From the NCBI RefSeq assembly GCF_000364445.2, contig NZ_CP043538.1, positions 2,735,612 to 2,799,611 on the forward strand: a stretch of 64,000 bases of DNA, in the 5' to 3' direction. The notes below the pieces were generated by a model. It was not told the DNA's origin. It ran no database searches and saw nothing but the letters and a program-made list of their open reading frames with translations. This document shows, piece after piece, positions 1 through 7,180 of the stretch (positions within the stretch are counted from its first letter, which is position 1; each line of letters begins with the position of its first letter). This stretch comes from Methylobacterium mesophilicum SR1.6/6 (GTDB taxonomy: Bacteria > Pseudomonadota > Alphaproteobacteria > Rhizobiales > Beijerinckiaceae). A program made the translations under genes and the position numbers.

Positions 1-1076
1 ACTACGCCGATACCGCCGCCGACGATCCGGCGATGTTGATCTACACCTCCGGCACGACCAGTCGGCCGAAGGGCGTGCTCCACGCCCACCGCGCCGCCTA
101 CGGCCGCCGGCCGATGCTCGACCATTGGCTCGGGCTCAGCGAATCCGACGTGATGCTGCATGCCGGCACCATGAACTGGACCTACACGCTGGGCGTCGGC
201 CTGAGCGACCCCTGGTCGGTGGGCGCCACCGCGGTGCTCTACAACGGGCCGCGCGACCCGGCCGTCTGGCCGCAGCTCATTGCCCAGTATGGCGCGACGC
301 TGTTCGCCGCGGTCCCGACTCTCTACCGGCAGATCCTGAAATACGGCGACTTCGGTGCGCACGACCTGTCGAGCCTGCGCCATGGCTGCACGGCGGGGGA
401 GCCGCTCCCGGTCGAGCTTCTGGACGCCTGGACGACGGCCACCGGAAAGCCCCTCTACGAGGCGCTCGGGATGAGCGAGATCTCGACCTACATCTCGAGC
501 GGCCCGACCATTCCGGTCCGCCCCGGCTCGCCCGGCAAGCCGCAGCCCGGGCGCCGGGTGGCGATCCTGCCCGTGGAGGGTGAACCGGTGCCGCTGCCGG
601 TCGGCGAGCCCGGCCTGCTCGCCGTCCACCGCTCCGAGCCGGCGCTGATGCTCGGCTACTGGAACCGCCCCGAGGAAGAGGCCGAGGTGCTGCGCGGCGA
701 CTGGTTCGTGGGCGGCGACCTCGCCCGGCTCGATGAGGACGGCTACCTCTGGTTCGAGGGCCGCAACAACGACCTGATGAAGGCGATGGGCTACCGGGTC
801 TCGCCCAACGAGGTGGAGGTCGTGCTGTCCGCCCATCCCTCCGTGGCGGAGGTGGGCGTCGCCGAATTATCGGTGCGGGCGGACGTGTCGGTGATCTGCG
901 GCTTCGTGGTGCTCCAGCCCGACGCCGAGCCCGACGCGGAGGCGCTGCTCGCGTGGTGCGCCGAGCGGCTCGCCGCCTACAAGCGCCCCCGGGAGATCCG
1001 CTTCCTGGACGCGCTGCCGCGCACGCCGAACGGCAAGGTGCAGAGGAAGCGGCTCGCCGAGGCGGTGGCGGGGTAG
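1..1076 (+). CDS. Acyl-CoA synthetase (AMP-forming), 3' part
   Basis: Partial gene entering from the left edge; 357 residues are visible, so roughly a third of a usual 530-550 residue enzyme is missing. Members activate a carboxylic acid with ATP and load it on CoA through an acyl-adenylate. The P-loop reads YTSGTTSRPKGV; further on are GMSEIS, the adenylate-binding GDLARLDEDGY block, a hinge KAMGYRVSPNEVE, and the C-terminal PRTPNGKVQRKRL with the catalytic lysine. The overall look is that of benzoate- or aminobenzoate-CoA ligase-like enzymes, but the substrate cannot be told. The P-loop has Ser-Arg where Gly-x is usual. It converges with mgtE twelve bases downstream. Confidence 0.9.
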   Translation, partial: YADTAADDPAMLIYTSGTTSRPKGVLHAHRAAYGRRPMLDHWLGLSESDVMLHAGTMNWTYTLGVGLSDPWSVGATAVLYNGPRDPAVWPQLIAQYGATLFAAVPTLYRQILKYGDFGAHDLSSLRHGCTAGEPLPVELLDAWTTATGKPLYEALGMSEISTYISSGPTIPVRPGSPGKPQPGRRVAILPVEGEPVPLPVGEPGLLAVHRSEPALMLGYWNRPEEEAEVLRGDWFVGGDLARLDEDGYLWFEGRNNDLMKAMGYRVSPNEVEVVLSAHPSVAEVGVAELSVRADVSVICGFVVLQPDAEPDAEALLAWCAERLAAYKRPREIRFLDALPRTPNGKVQRKRLAEAVAG

Positions 1077-1088
1077 GTCGCCCCTGCC

Positions 1089-2459
1089 CTACAGCAGCGT
1101 CCCGCGCAGGATCAGCAGCGCCACCGAGAAGTAGATCACGAGCCCGGTCACATCGACCAGGGTCGCCACGAAAGGCGCCGAGGCGGTGGCCGGGTCGAAG
1201 CCGATCCGCTGGAGCAGGAACGGCAGCATCGAGCCCGACAGCGACCCGAACGTCACGATCCCGACGAGCGCCGCGCCCACCGTGGCGGCGACCAGAGGCC
1301 AGTGTTCGCCGTAATCGTAGAGCCCGAGTTTCTGCCACGCGACGATTCGGATCACCGCGATCACCCCGAGGATCGCGCCGAGGACGATACCGGTCGGCAG
1401 TTCCCGCAGCGCCACCCGCCACCAGTCGCGCAGGCGGATCTGGTGCAGCGCCAGCGCCCGGATCAGCAGCGAGGTCGCCTGTGAACCCGAATTGCCGCCC
1501 GAGCTCATGATCAACGGGATGAACAGCGTCAGGACGATCGCCTTCTCCAGCTCCCCCTCGAAGCCCTGCATGGCCGAGGCCGTGAGCATCTCCGACAGGA
1601 ACAGCGCGCAGAGCCAGCCGGCCCGCTTCCGGATCATCGTGAAGAAGCCGATATCCATGTAGGGCTCCGGCAGGGCCTCCATGCCGCCGAAGCGCTGCAC
1701 GTCCTGCGTCTGCTTCTCGATCATCGCGTCGATCATGTCGTCGACGGTGACGATGCCGATGACATGCCCCACGGCGTCGACCACCGGCAGGGCCAGGAGG
1801 TCGTATTTGGAGATCAGCCGGGCCGCCTCCTCGCGGCTCGCCGTCGGCGAGACGGCGAGCGGCCGACGCCCCGGTGCAACGCTGAGCACGTTGTCGCCCG
1901 GATCCCCCGAGATCAGGCGCCGCAGGGGCACCGCCTTGGTGAGCGCGCGGGTGCGCGGGTCGAGTACGAAGATCGCGTAGATCGTCTCGCGGGTCTTCTC
2001 CACGTGGCGGATGTGCTCCAGCGTCTGGCCGACCGTCCAGGTACCCGGAACCGTGACGAACTCGGTGGTCATCAGCGAGCCGACCGTCTCCTCGCCGTAG
2101 GCCGAGAGCCGGTCCACGGCGCCGCGAGTCTCGGCGTCGAGGCGGGCACGCAGGTCGGAGCGTCCGGGCTCCTCGATCTCGCGGAAGACATCGGTCACAC
2201 GGTCGGCCGACATGCCCGACAGGTAGGCGGCCACCCGGTCGCGGGGCAGCATCTCGATGATGTCGGCGGCGCAGTCGAGTTCCGGCTGATCGAGCACCTC
2301 CACGGCGCGATCCATCGGCAGGCCGAGCAGGATCGCGGCGGCGACCTCAGGAGCCTCCTCGTTCAGCTTCTCGACGATGTCGGGGGCCCGTTCGTCCGAC
2401 AAGCGGGCGGACAGCACGGAGGGATCGACGCGCGTATCGAAGGGGGCGATCTCGTTCAT
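1089..2459 (-). CDS. mgtE: Magnesium transporter MgtE
   Basis: 456-residue inner-membrane Mg2+ channel/transporter. The N-terminal part (about residues 1-125) is the helical MgtE N domain, followed by a CBS pair (about 130-255, including VGSLMTTEFVTV and IGIVTVDDMIDAM) that senses cytosolic Mg2+. The C-terminal part from about 270 has five hydrophobic segments, with the PLIMSSGGNSGSQATSLLIRAL region typical of the family pore. I place the start at the ATG at 2459 rather than upstream at 2501, because GAGGCGAGG lies just in front and MNEIAP fits family N-termini. A hairpin covers this ribosome binding site (separate entry). Confidence 0.93.
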   Translation of the reverse strand: MNEIAPFDTRVDPSVLSARLSDERAPDIVEKLNEEAPEVAAAILLGLPMDRAVEVLDQPELDCAADIIEMLPRDRVAAYLSGMSADRVTDVFREIEEPGRSDLRARLDAETRGAVDRLSAYGEETVGSLMTTEFVTVPGTWTVGQTLEHIRHVEKTRETIYAIFVLDPRTRALTKAVPLRRLISGDPGDNVLSVAPGRRPLAVSPTASREEAARLISKYDLLALPVVDAVGHVIGIVTVDDMIDAMIEKQTQDVQRFGGMEALPEPYMDIGFFTMIRKRAGWLCALFLSEMLTASAMQGFEGELEKAIVLTLFIPLIMSSGGNSGSQATSLLIRALALHQIRLRDWWRVALRELPTGIVLGAILGVIAVIRIVAWQKLGLYDYGEHWPLVAATVGAALVGIVTFGSLSGSMLPFLLQRIGFDPATASAPFVATLVDVTGLVIYFSVALLILRGTLL

Positions 2460-2464
2460 GGCCT

Positions 2465-2485
2465 CGCCTCGTGGGTTACGAGGCG
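2465..2485 (-). promoter_or_regulatory. Hairpin over the mgtE ribosome binding site
   Basis: In the mgtE mRNA an 8-bp stem (CGCCTCGT pairing with ACGAGGCG, 5-base loop) ends five bases before the ATG and includes part of the Shine-Dalgarno sequence. A 14-base palindrome at 2482-2495 shares one arm with it, so the two folds exclude each other. This could control translation, but no known Mg2+ riboswitch class is recognised and GC-rich DNA forms such stems by chance. Confidence 0.3.
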
Positions 2486-2495
2486 ACGCGTCGCC

Positions 2496-2820
2496 GGTCA
2501 TCCTGGTCAGGGCCGTGACCGGCCGCCGCGCCGGTCGCCCCGCGGCCAGGCCCCTTCAGCGGCTCAGGCGGGAAGACGGCGCGTGGCCGGGCACGGCAGG
2601 CACGATCGGTCTGGCACGTCGCTTCGCGGGTCGCTGCTGAAAAGGGGGCGCGCCGCCGCCGGAGACGCCGTCGCGCGGGTGCGTCGTGCGCCCGCCGGGA
2701 ATGTCCGTCAAGCCGAAACCGTTCCTACTGAGGGCTTTCCGGGGCGGGTCCGCCACGGGTGTCGCAAGGCGGCACCAGGGCCTCTTCCGAGGGCTGCGCA
2801 AGGCTCCATATGAGAAATAT
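2496..2820. other. Intergenic stretch between mgtE and pqqA
   Basis: GC-rich spacer upstream of the divergent mgtE and pqqA genes. Short open frames here have no recognisable product. It presumably carries the mgtE promoter, but I could not assign one. Composition turns AT-richer from about 2810, where the pqqA promoter candidate begins. Confidence 0.4.
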
Positions 2821-2835
2821 AAGTGTTGCGCTCAC

Positions 2836-2865
2836 TTGTATTGCGTCCAAGATATTGCCTATATG
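2836..2865 (+). promoter_or_regulatory. Candidate pqqA promoter
   Basis: TTGTAT at 2836-2841 and TATATG at 2860-2865 are separated by 18 bases in a locally AT-rich patch 29 bases before the first pqqA start. Both boxes deviate from the sigma-70 consensus, so this is a suggestion; other pairings in the same patch are possible. Confidence 0.35.
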
Positions 2866-2893
2866 CACCCCATCAACAGCGAGGAGAAACGCC

Positions 2894-2983
2894 ATGGCTT
2901 GGTCTGCCCCGATCGTGTCCGAGATCTGCGTCGGCATGGAAGTCACCAGCTACGAGTCGGCTGAGATCGACACGTTCAACTGA
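2894..2983 (+). CDS. pqqA: PQQ precursor peptide PqqA, copy 1
   Basis: 29-residue substrate peptide for pyrroloquinoline quinone synthesis; the Glu and Tyr side chains of the E-x3-Y motif are cross-linked by PqqE and cut out to form the cofactor. Here the motif is EVTSY with Glu16 and Tyr20. The peptide matches Methylobacterium extorquens PqqA, from memory, in all but about two positions near the N-terminus. A strong GAGGAG lies seven bases before the ATG. The coding sequence is base-for-base identical to copy 2 at 3066. No pqqB, C, D or E is nearby, so the modifying enzymes must be encoded elsewhere. Confidence 0.95.
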   Translation: MAWSAPIVSEICVGMEVTSYESAEIDTFN

Positions 2984-2991
2984 GGCGTCTT

Positions 2992-3021
2992 CGAACCGGC
3001 GCGGGTCATACCCCCGGTTCG
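2992..3021 (+). promoter_or_regulatory. Hairpin between the two pqqA genes
   Basis: CGAACCGG (2992-2999) pairs with CCGGTTCG (3014-3021); inside, GGGT and ACCC extend the stem beyond a three-base bulge. It starts nine bases after the first stop codon and is followed by a T-containing stretch but no clean U-tract. It could be a weak attenuator or an mRNA-stabilising 3' structure for copy 1. Confidence 0.5.
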
Positions 3022-3065
3022 GACGGATTTCATTTTTAACCCTCGAAACTCAAGTGGAGGAAATC

Positions 3066-3155
3066 ATGGCTTGGTCTGCCCCGATCGTGTCCGAGATCTG
3101 CGTCGGCATGGAAGTCACCAGCTACGAGTCGGCTGAGATCGACACGTTCAACTGA
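3066..3155 (+). CDS. pqqA: PQQ precursor peptide PqqA, copy 2
   Basis: Second 29-residue PqqA, identical in all 90 bases of its reading frame to copy 1. The 82-base spacer and the sequences immediately outside the two frames differ, apart from one base after the stop. It has its own ribosome binding site, GGAGG five bases before the ATG, and is followed by a strong terminator, so the pair probably forms a two-gene transcript. The conserved Glu16 and Tyr20 are intact, so both copies can serve as substrate. The following gene starts after the terminator and is unrelated. Confidence 0.95.
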   Translation: MAWSAPIVSEICVGMEVTSYESAEIDTFN

Positions 3156-3176
3156 GACGTCGACAGGTCGTTTCTG

Positions 3177-3210
3177 AGCGCCGCTTCACCCGAAGCGGCG
3201 CTTTTCTTTT
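3177..3210 (+). terminator. Rho-independent terminator after pqqA copy 2
   Basis: AGCGCCGCTTC (3177-3187) and GAAGCGGCGCT (3192-3202) form an 11-bp perfect stem with an ACCC loop, followed directly by the T-rich run TTTTCTTTT. It starts 21 bases after the stop codon. This is the clearest intrinsic terminator in the window. Confidence 0.9.
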
Positions 3211-3309
3211 GCGCGCATGCCAAGGGCCTGCGTCACGGCTTGACGCTCCGGATAAAAACCTGAACCGCTGACGCACGAGCAGGCGCGACCGCCTGCGGAG
3301 CGGGTGGTG

Positions 3310-4269
3310 ATGGATTTGGCGGACGGCGCGGACGCAGCTGAGATGACGATCCCGCCCTGCCCGATCACCGGCGCCCCCGCGCGGCGCTGCGTCGAGCGTT
3401 TGGACGCGGCATTCCTCACGCTGCTCTGGCGATATTCGGGCCGCGTCGATGTCGGGAAGCTACTGCTGCCCGCCGGCACGTTCCGGCTCTGGGAATCACC
3501 CACCGGGTTGATCTTCTTCGACCCGCCGGTGGCCGGCGACGAAGCCTTCTATCGGGCCTTCTACGGCGAGATCGCCGCGCACGATAAGCTGGCCGGCCCG
3601 GAGACGGAGCGGCTGGAGTTCCGGCGCGCAGCTGCCCACGTGCCGGACGGCGCCCACGTGCTGGATGTCGGATGCGGCCACGGCGGCTTCCGCGCCTACG
3701 TGCCGAATGCCACCTACACCGGCCTCGACCCGAATTTCTCGGCCGAGGACCCGACGGGGGCGATCCTCGATGAGACCGTCGAGGCGCACGCGGCCCGGCT
3801 CGGTCCGGTCTACGACGTGGCCTGTGCGTTCCAGGTGATCGAGCACGTGGCGGACCCGCTCGGCTTCGCCAAGGCGCTGGCGGCCTGCGTGAAGCCCGGC
3901 GGCCTGGTTCTGATCGGCACGCCGCTCTGGCCCTCGCCCAACACCACGATCCCGAATTTCGTCATCAATGCCCCGCCCCACCACCTGACGTGGTGGACGA
4001 CGGGCGCCCTGGAAACGCTGGCCCGAACCTTGGGCTGCAGGCCCGAGGCGGTCCACGAGATCGGCATGGACCGGCATGATTCGCTGATCCACTGGATGGC
4101 CAAGGTCACGCCCGTCCGCTGTCGCGACCGCTTCTTCCGTCAGACCTGGCCGTGGGTGGCGGCGCTCGCCGTCTCCTACCGGATTGGCTCGCTCCTCGAC
4201 CGGTGGCTGCCGGTCCCGAAGCGGACGCGGCCGAACGCGCTGCTGCTGGTGGCGCGGAAGGCGTCCTGA
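3310..4269 (+). CDS. Class I SAM-dependent methyltransferase
   Basis: 319 residues. The SAM-binding motif I is HVLDVGCGHGGF near residue 116, followed by YTGLDPN as the acidic motif II and the FQVIEHVADP block of the Methyltransf_23/UbiG-like group. The N-terminal 100 residues contain CPITGAPARRC and FFDPP, resembling proteins that carry a small metal-binding segment before the methyltransferase fold. The acceptor is unknown; family members modify sugars, lipids or small molecules. GGAG at 3297 favours the ATG at 3310; an in-frame ATG at 3343 is possible. It converges with the nucleoside transporter gene. Confidence 0.8.
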   Translation: MDLADGADAAEMTIPPCPITGAPARRCVERLDAAFLTLLWRYSGRVDVGKLLLPAGTFRLWESPTGLIFFDPPVAGDEAFYRAFYGEIAAHDKLAGPETERLEFRRAAAHVPDGAHVLDVGCGHGGFRAYVPNATYTGLDPNFSAEDPTGAILDETVEAHAARLGPVYDVACAFQVIEHVADPLGFAKALAACVKPGGLVLIGTPLWPSPNTTIPNFVINAPPHHLTWWTTGALETLARTLGCRPEAVHEIGMDRHDSLIHWMAKVTPVRCRDRFFRQTWPWVAALAVSYRIGSLLDRWLPVPKRTRPNALLLVARKAS

Positions 4270-4273
4270 GTTT

Positions 4274-5521
4274 TCACGCCACGAACAGCCCCGCGATCGC
4301 CGCGCTTGTGAGGTTCGACAGCGTTCCCGCGAGGATCGCGCGCAATCCGTAGCGGGCGACCTCGGAGCGCCGCTCCGGGACGAGGCTGGCGAGGCTCGCG
4401 AGCTGGATCGCGATCGAGGCGAAGTTGGCGAAGCCGCACAGGGCGAAGCAGACGATCGCCTGCGAGCGCGGATCGAGGGTGCCGGCCTTCAGGGTCGGCG
4501 ACAGGTTGGCGTAGGCCAGGAACTCGTTGAAGGCGAGCTTCTGGCCGATCGCCGCGCCCACGAGGGTCGCGTGCTCCCAGGGAACGCCGAGGAGCCATGC
4601 CAGCGGGGCGAGTCCCCACCCGAGCACGCCCTCGAAGGAGGCGCCCGGATAGCCGACGAGCCCCCCGACGGCGCCGAACAGGCCGTCCGCCAGGGCGATC
4701 AGGCCCACGAAGGCGATCAGCATGGCTCCGACCGAGACGGCGACGACGAGGCCCTTCTGGGTGCCGTCGGCGGCGGCCTCGATGATGTTGGCGGCCCGCG
4801 TCTCCCCGAACTCCACCCGGGTGGTCGTGATCCGGGTCGGTTCCGTGGAGGGCATCAGTATCTTGGCGTAGAGCAGGCCGCCGGGGATCGCCATTACCGA
4901 GGCGGCGAGCAGGTAGGTCATCGGGACGCCGAGCGCCGCGTAGCCGGCCAGGATCGACCCGGCGGTGGAGGCCGCGCCGCTCGACATCACGGCGAACAGT
5001 TCGGCTCCTGTCAGGACGGCGAGGAACGGCCGGAGCGCCACCGCGATCTCGCTCTGGCCAATCGCGATGGTGATAACTGCGGAGAACGACTCGATGGGTG
5101 AGGTTCCGAGGATCCGCCGGAGGACCGCGCCGAGGCCTCGGGCGAGCGTCTGCATCACCCCGAGATGGTAGAGCACGCCGATCAGTGCCGAGACGTAGAG
5201 GATCTGCGGCAGCACACGCAGTGCTAGGATGAAACCCGAGCCGCCGAACAGCTCGAACATCTTCGGTTCCACGAGGCCGCCGAACAGGAAGGCCGTGCCG
5301 CGGTCACCGTACGAGAGGACCGTGACCACCCCGTCCGCAGCAGCCCTCAACGCCGCCTGCCCGGCCGGGAGGAAAAGGACCAGCGCGCCAAGTCCCACCT
5401 GCAGCGCGATCCCCGTCAGCACCACTCGCGGGCTGATCGCCCGCCGGTTCGTGGAGAACAGGGCCGCGACGGCGAGCAGCAGCAGGAGGCTGAGGCCGGC
5501 ATGGGTCAGGCGGTCGAGCAT
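4274..5521 (-). CDS. nupC: Concentrative nucleoside transporter, NupC type
   Basis: 415-residue, strongly hydrophobic protein of the CNT family, which imports nucleosides with H+ or Na+. Recognisable family blocks are the N-terminal two-helix segment, VLPQILYVSALIGVLYHLGVMQ, and the core IGQSEIAVALRPFL with the transport-domain Gln-Ser-Glu. The C-terminal half has CFALCGFANFASIAIQLA, matching the conserved GFAN and SIA(I/V)Q motifs. Length is normal. The TetR gene upstream on the same strand ends 57 bases before this start; co-transcription is possible but TetR more likely governs the divergent operon. Confidence 0.92.
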   Translation of the reverse strand: MLDRLTHAGLSLLLLLAVAALFSTNRRAISPRVVLTGIALQVGLGALVLFLPAGQAALRAAADGVVTVLSYGDRGTAFLFGGLVEPKMFELFGGSGFILALRVLPQILYVSALIGVLYHLGVMQTLARGLGAVLRRILGTSPIESFSAVITIAIGQSEIAVALRPFLAVLTGAELFAVMSSGAASTAGSILAGYAALGVPMTYLLAASVMAIPGGLLYAKILMPSTEPTRITTTRVEFGETRAANIIEAAADGTQKGLVVAVSVGAMLIAFVGLIALADGLFGAVGGLVGYPGASFEGVLGWGLAPLAWLLGVPWEHATLVGAAIGQKLAFNEFLAYANLSPTLKAGTLDPRSQAIVCFALCGFANFASIAIQLASLASLVPERRSEVARYGLRAILAGTLSNLTSAAIAGLFVA

Positions 5522-5578
5522 CGCGTCCTTCGGGTTCGAGCTTGGCCGGTGCCCATGGAAGGTTCGGGCCAGCGACCG

Positions 5579-6226
5579 TCAACCCGGACGATGGGGCGCC
5601 AGATAGGGGGCGAACAGGTCGCGGACCTGCGCAAACCCCCAGTCGAGGTCGGCCTCGGTGAGTTCGGTGCCGCCCTGGAGGCGATGGTTCATCCAGTGGC
5701 TGGACACGATCCAGGCGTTGTCGATGAGCCGCCCGAGGGCGTCCGGGCCGATCCGGAGGCGTCCGGCCCGGATCGCCGCCTCGAAGACGCCGCGGGCCAG
5801 CGCCTGCGTCCGCGTCCGCAGGGCGTGGACGCGCGGACGCAGGCCCGGGGCGATCTCCACCATGGCGATGCCGTCGCGGTAGACGCAGCGGTAGCGCCAG
5901 ATCAGGTCGAACCACGCGCGCTGATAGCCGAGCAGCGCCTCCGGAGCGGCGGGATCCGCCGGCAGCCGGCCCGCGACCGCGATGGCCTCGGCCTCGAAGC
6001 CCGCGAACACAGCTTCCACCAAATTGCTCTTGCGCGGGAAGTGGTACTGCAGATTGCCCTCGCGGATGCCGGACGCGGCAGCGATCTCGGCCGTGGTCAC
6101 CCGGCCGAGGCCGCGAGCATTGAACAGCGCCAAGCTCACCGCGAGGATCCGATCGCGCGTGCGCGGCATCGCCTGCTCGCCGGCCGTGCCGTCGTCCGGT
6201 GATCCGCGGCTTCCACCTCGCGCCAT
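5579..6226 (-). CDS. TetR family transcriptional regulator
   Basis: 215 residues. The helix-turn-helix domain (about 20-65) reads RDRILAVSLALFNARG, then VTTAEIAAASGIREGNLQYHFPRKSNLVEAVF, a textbook TetR N-terminus. The C-terminal ligand domain has a stretch IWRYRCVYRDG seen in a subset of TetR proteins; its ligand is unknown. GAGGCGGG precedes the ATG at 6226; MPRTRD at 6169 is an alternative start. It is divergent from the SDR gene, and the palindrome at 6240-6261 lies between them, so it probably represses both itself and the SDR-esterase-monooxygenase operon. Confidence 0.9.
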   Translation of the reverse strand: MARGGSRGSPDDGTAGEQAMPRTRDRILAVSLALFNARGLGRVTTAEIAAASGIREGNLQYHFPRKSNLVEAVFAGFEAEAIAVAGRLPADPAAPEALLGYQRAWFDLIWRYRCVYRDGIAMVEIAPGLRPRVHALRTRTQALARGVFEAAIRAGRLRIGPDALGRLIDNAWIVSSHWMNHRLQGGTELTEADLDWGFAQVRDLFAPYLAPHRPG

Positions 6227-6239
6227 CTCTGCCCGCCTC

Positions 6240-6261
6240 GTCTAGGGTGCTCACCCTAGAC
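6240..6261. promoter_or_regulatory. Palindromic operator between tetR and SDR genes
   Basis: GTCTAGGGTG and its exact reverse complement CACCCTAGAC are separated by CT, a perfect 10+2+10 dyad. It begins 14 bases before the TetR start codon and ends 66 bases before the SDR start, the place expected for a TetR dimer site controlling divergent promoters. I infer binding by the adjacent TetR from position and symmetry only. Confidence 0.75.
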
Positions 6262-6327
6262 AATCTCCGGGCCGGGGGCTATCCCTCGATCAAGGCCCGG
6301 ACCAACCGGCGAGACGGGAGGCGACGC

Positions 6328-7179
6328 TTGGCTCAGAGGTTTCAGCTCGCAGGCGCGGTCGCGCTGATCACCGGCGCGGCGAGCGGCATCGGCGCAGCCC
6401 TTACGACGGGTCTCGCGGCGCGGGGCTGCAGCCTCCTGCTGGTGGACCGCGATTCCATAGGCCTCGAGGCTGTGGCGAGCCAAGCCCGCAGCCGGGGCAT
6501 CGCGATCGAGACGCGCGTCATCGACCTCGTGGATGCGGACGCGATCCGCGCCCTTCCGGAATGGGCGCAGGATCGGTTCGGGCGCCTCGACATCCTGATC
6601 AACAACGCGGGCGTCGCCCTCGGCGGCCGGTTCGACGAGACGCATCTCGAAGATTTTGAGTGGCTGATGGACATCAACCTCCGCGCGGTCGTGCGGATGT
6701 GCCACGCCTTCCTGCCGATGCTGCGCGCCCGGCCGGCGGCGCAGATCGTCAATCTGTCGAGCCTGTTCGGCCTTATCGCGCCCCCCGGCCAAGTGGCCTA
6801 CTGCACCAGCAAGTTCGGGGTGCGGGGCTTCTCGGAGGCCCTCCGACACGAATATGCGGGCACGGGCCTCGGGGTCACCGTAGTCCATCCGGGTGGGGTG
6901 GCCACCGCCATCTCCCGCAACGCCCGCGGCCGCCGTCCGCCCAGCGATCCCGAGGCGGCCAAGCGCGCCGCGGTCGAGGACGAGAAGGCCCGCGAGGCCT
7001 TCGGCAAGCTTCTGACCCTTGCGCCCGCCGATGCCGCGGCCGCGATCATCCGCGGCATTGAGACCCGGGCGCCGCGCGTCGTCATCGGCAAGGATGCTAG
7101 AAACGCGGCTTTGATCCAGCGGCTGATGCCGGCAGGGTATTGGAACATGATCGTGCGACTCTCCGGCGGGACGCTCTAA
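6328..7179 (+). CDS. Short-chain dehydrogenase/reductase
   Basis: 283-residue NAD(P)-dependent oxidoreductase. The nucleotide motif TGAASGIG is at residues 15-22, NNAG near 92, and the catalytic set is Ser145, Tyr158 and Lys162 (YCTSK). I place the start at the TTG at 6328 because GGGAGG lies six bases upstream and the frame further upstream runs through the operator into tetR. First gene of a three-gene operon with an esterase and a Baeyer-Villiger-type monooxygenase, where it would oxidise an alcohol to the ketone substrate of the monooxygenase. The C-terminal tail, ending in WNMIVRLSGGTL, is typical of a membrane-associated SDR subgroup. Confidence 0.9.
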   Translation: MAQRFQLAGAVALITGAASGIGAALTTGLAARGCSLLLVDRDSIGLEAVASQARSRGIAIETRVIDLVDADAIRALPEWAQDRFGRLDILINNAGVALGGRFDETHLEDFEWLMDINLRAVVRMCHAFLPMLRARPAAQIVNLSSLFGLIAPPGQVAYCTSKFGVRGFSEALRHEYAGTGLGVTVVHPGGVATAISRNARGRRPPSDPEAAKRAAVEDEKAREAFGKLLTLAPADAAAAIIRGIETRAPRVVIGKDARNAALIQRLMPAGYWNMIVRLSGGTL

Positions 7180-7180
7180 G

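Noticed and set aside
2823..3155. A 110-residue protein that ends in PqqA copy 2
   Set aside because: Its first 80 residues are copy 1 read in another frame plus spacer; the GGAGG before 3066 marks the real start.
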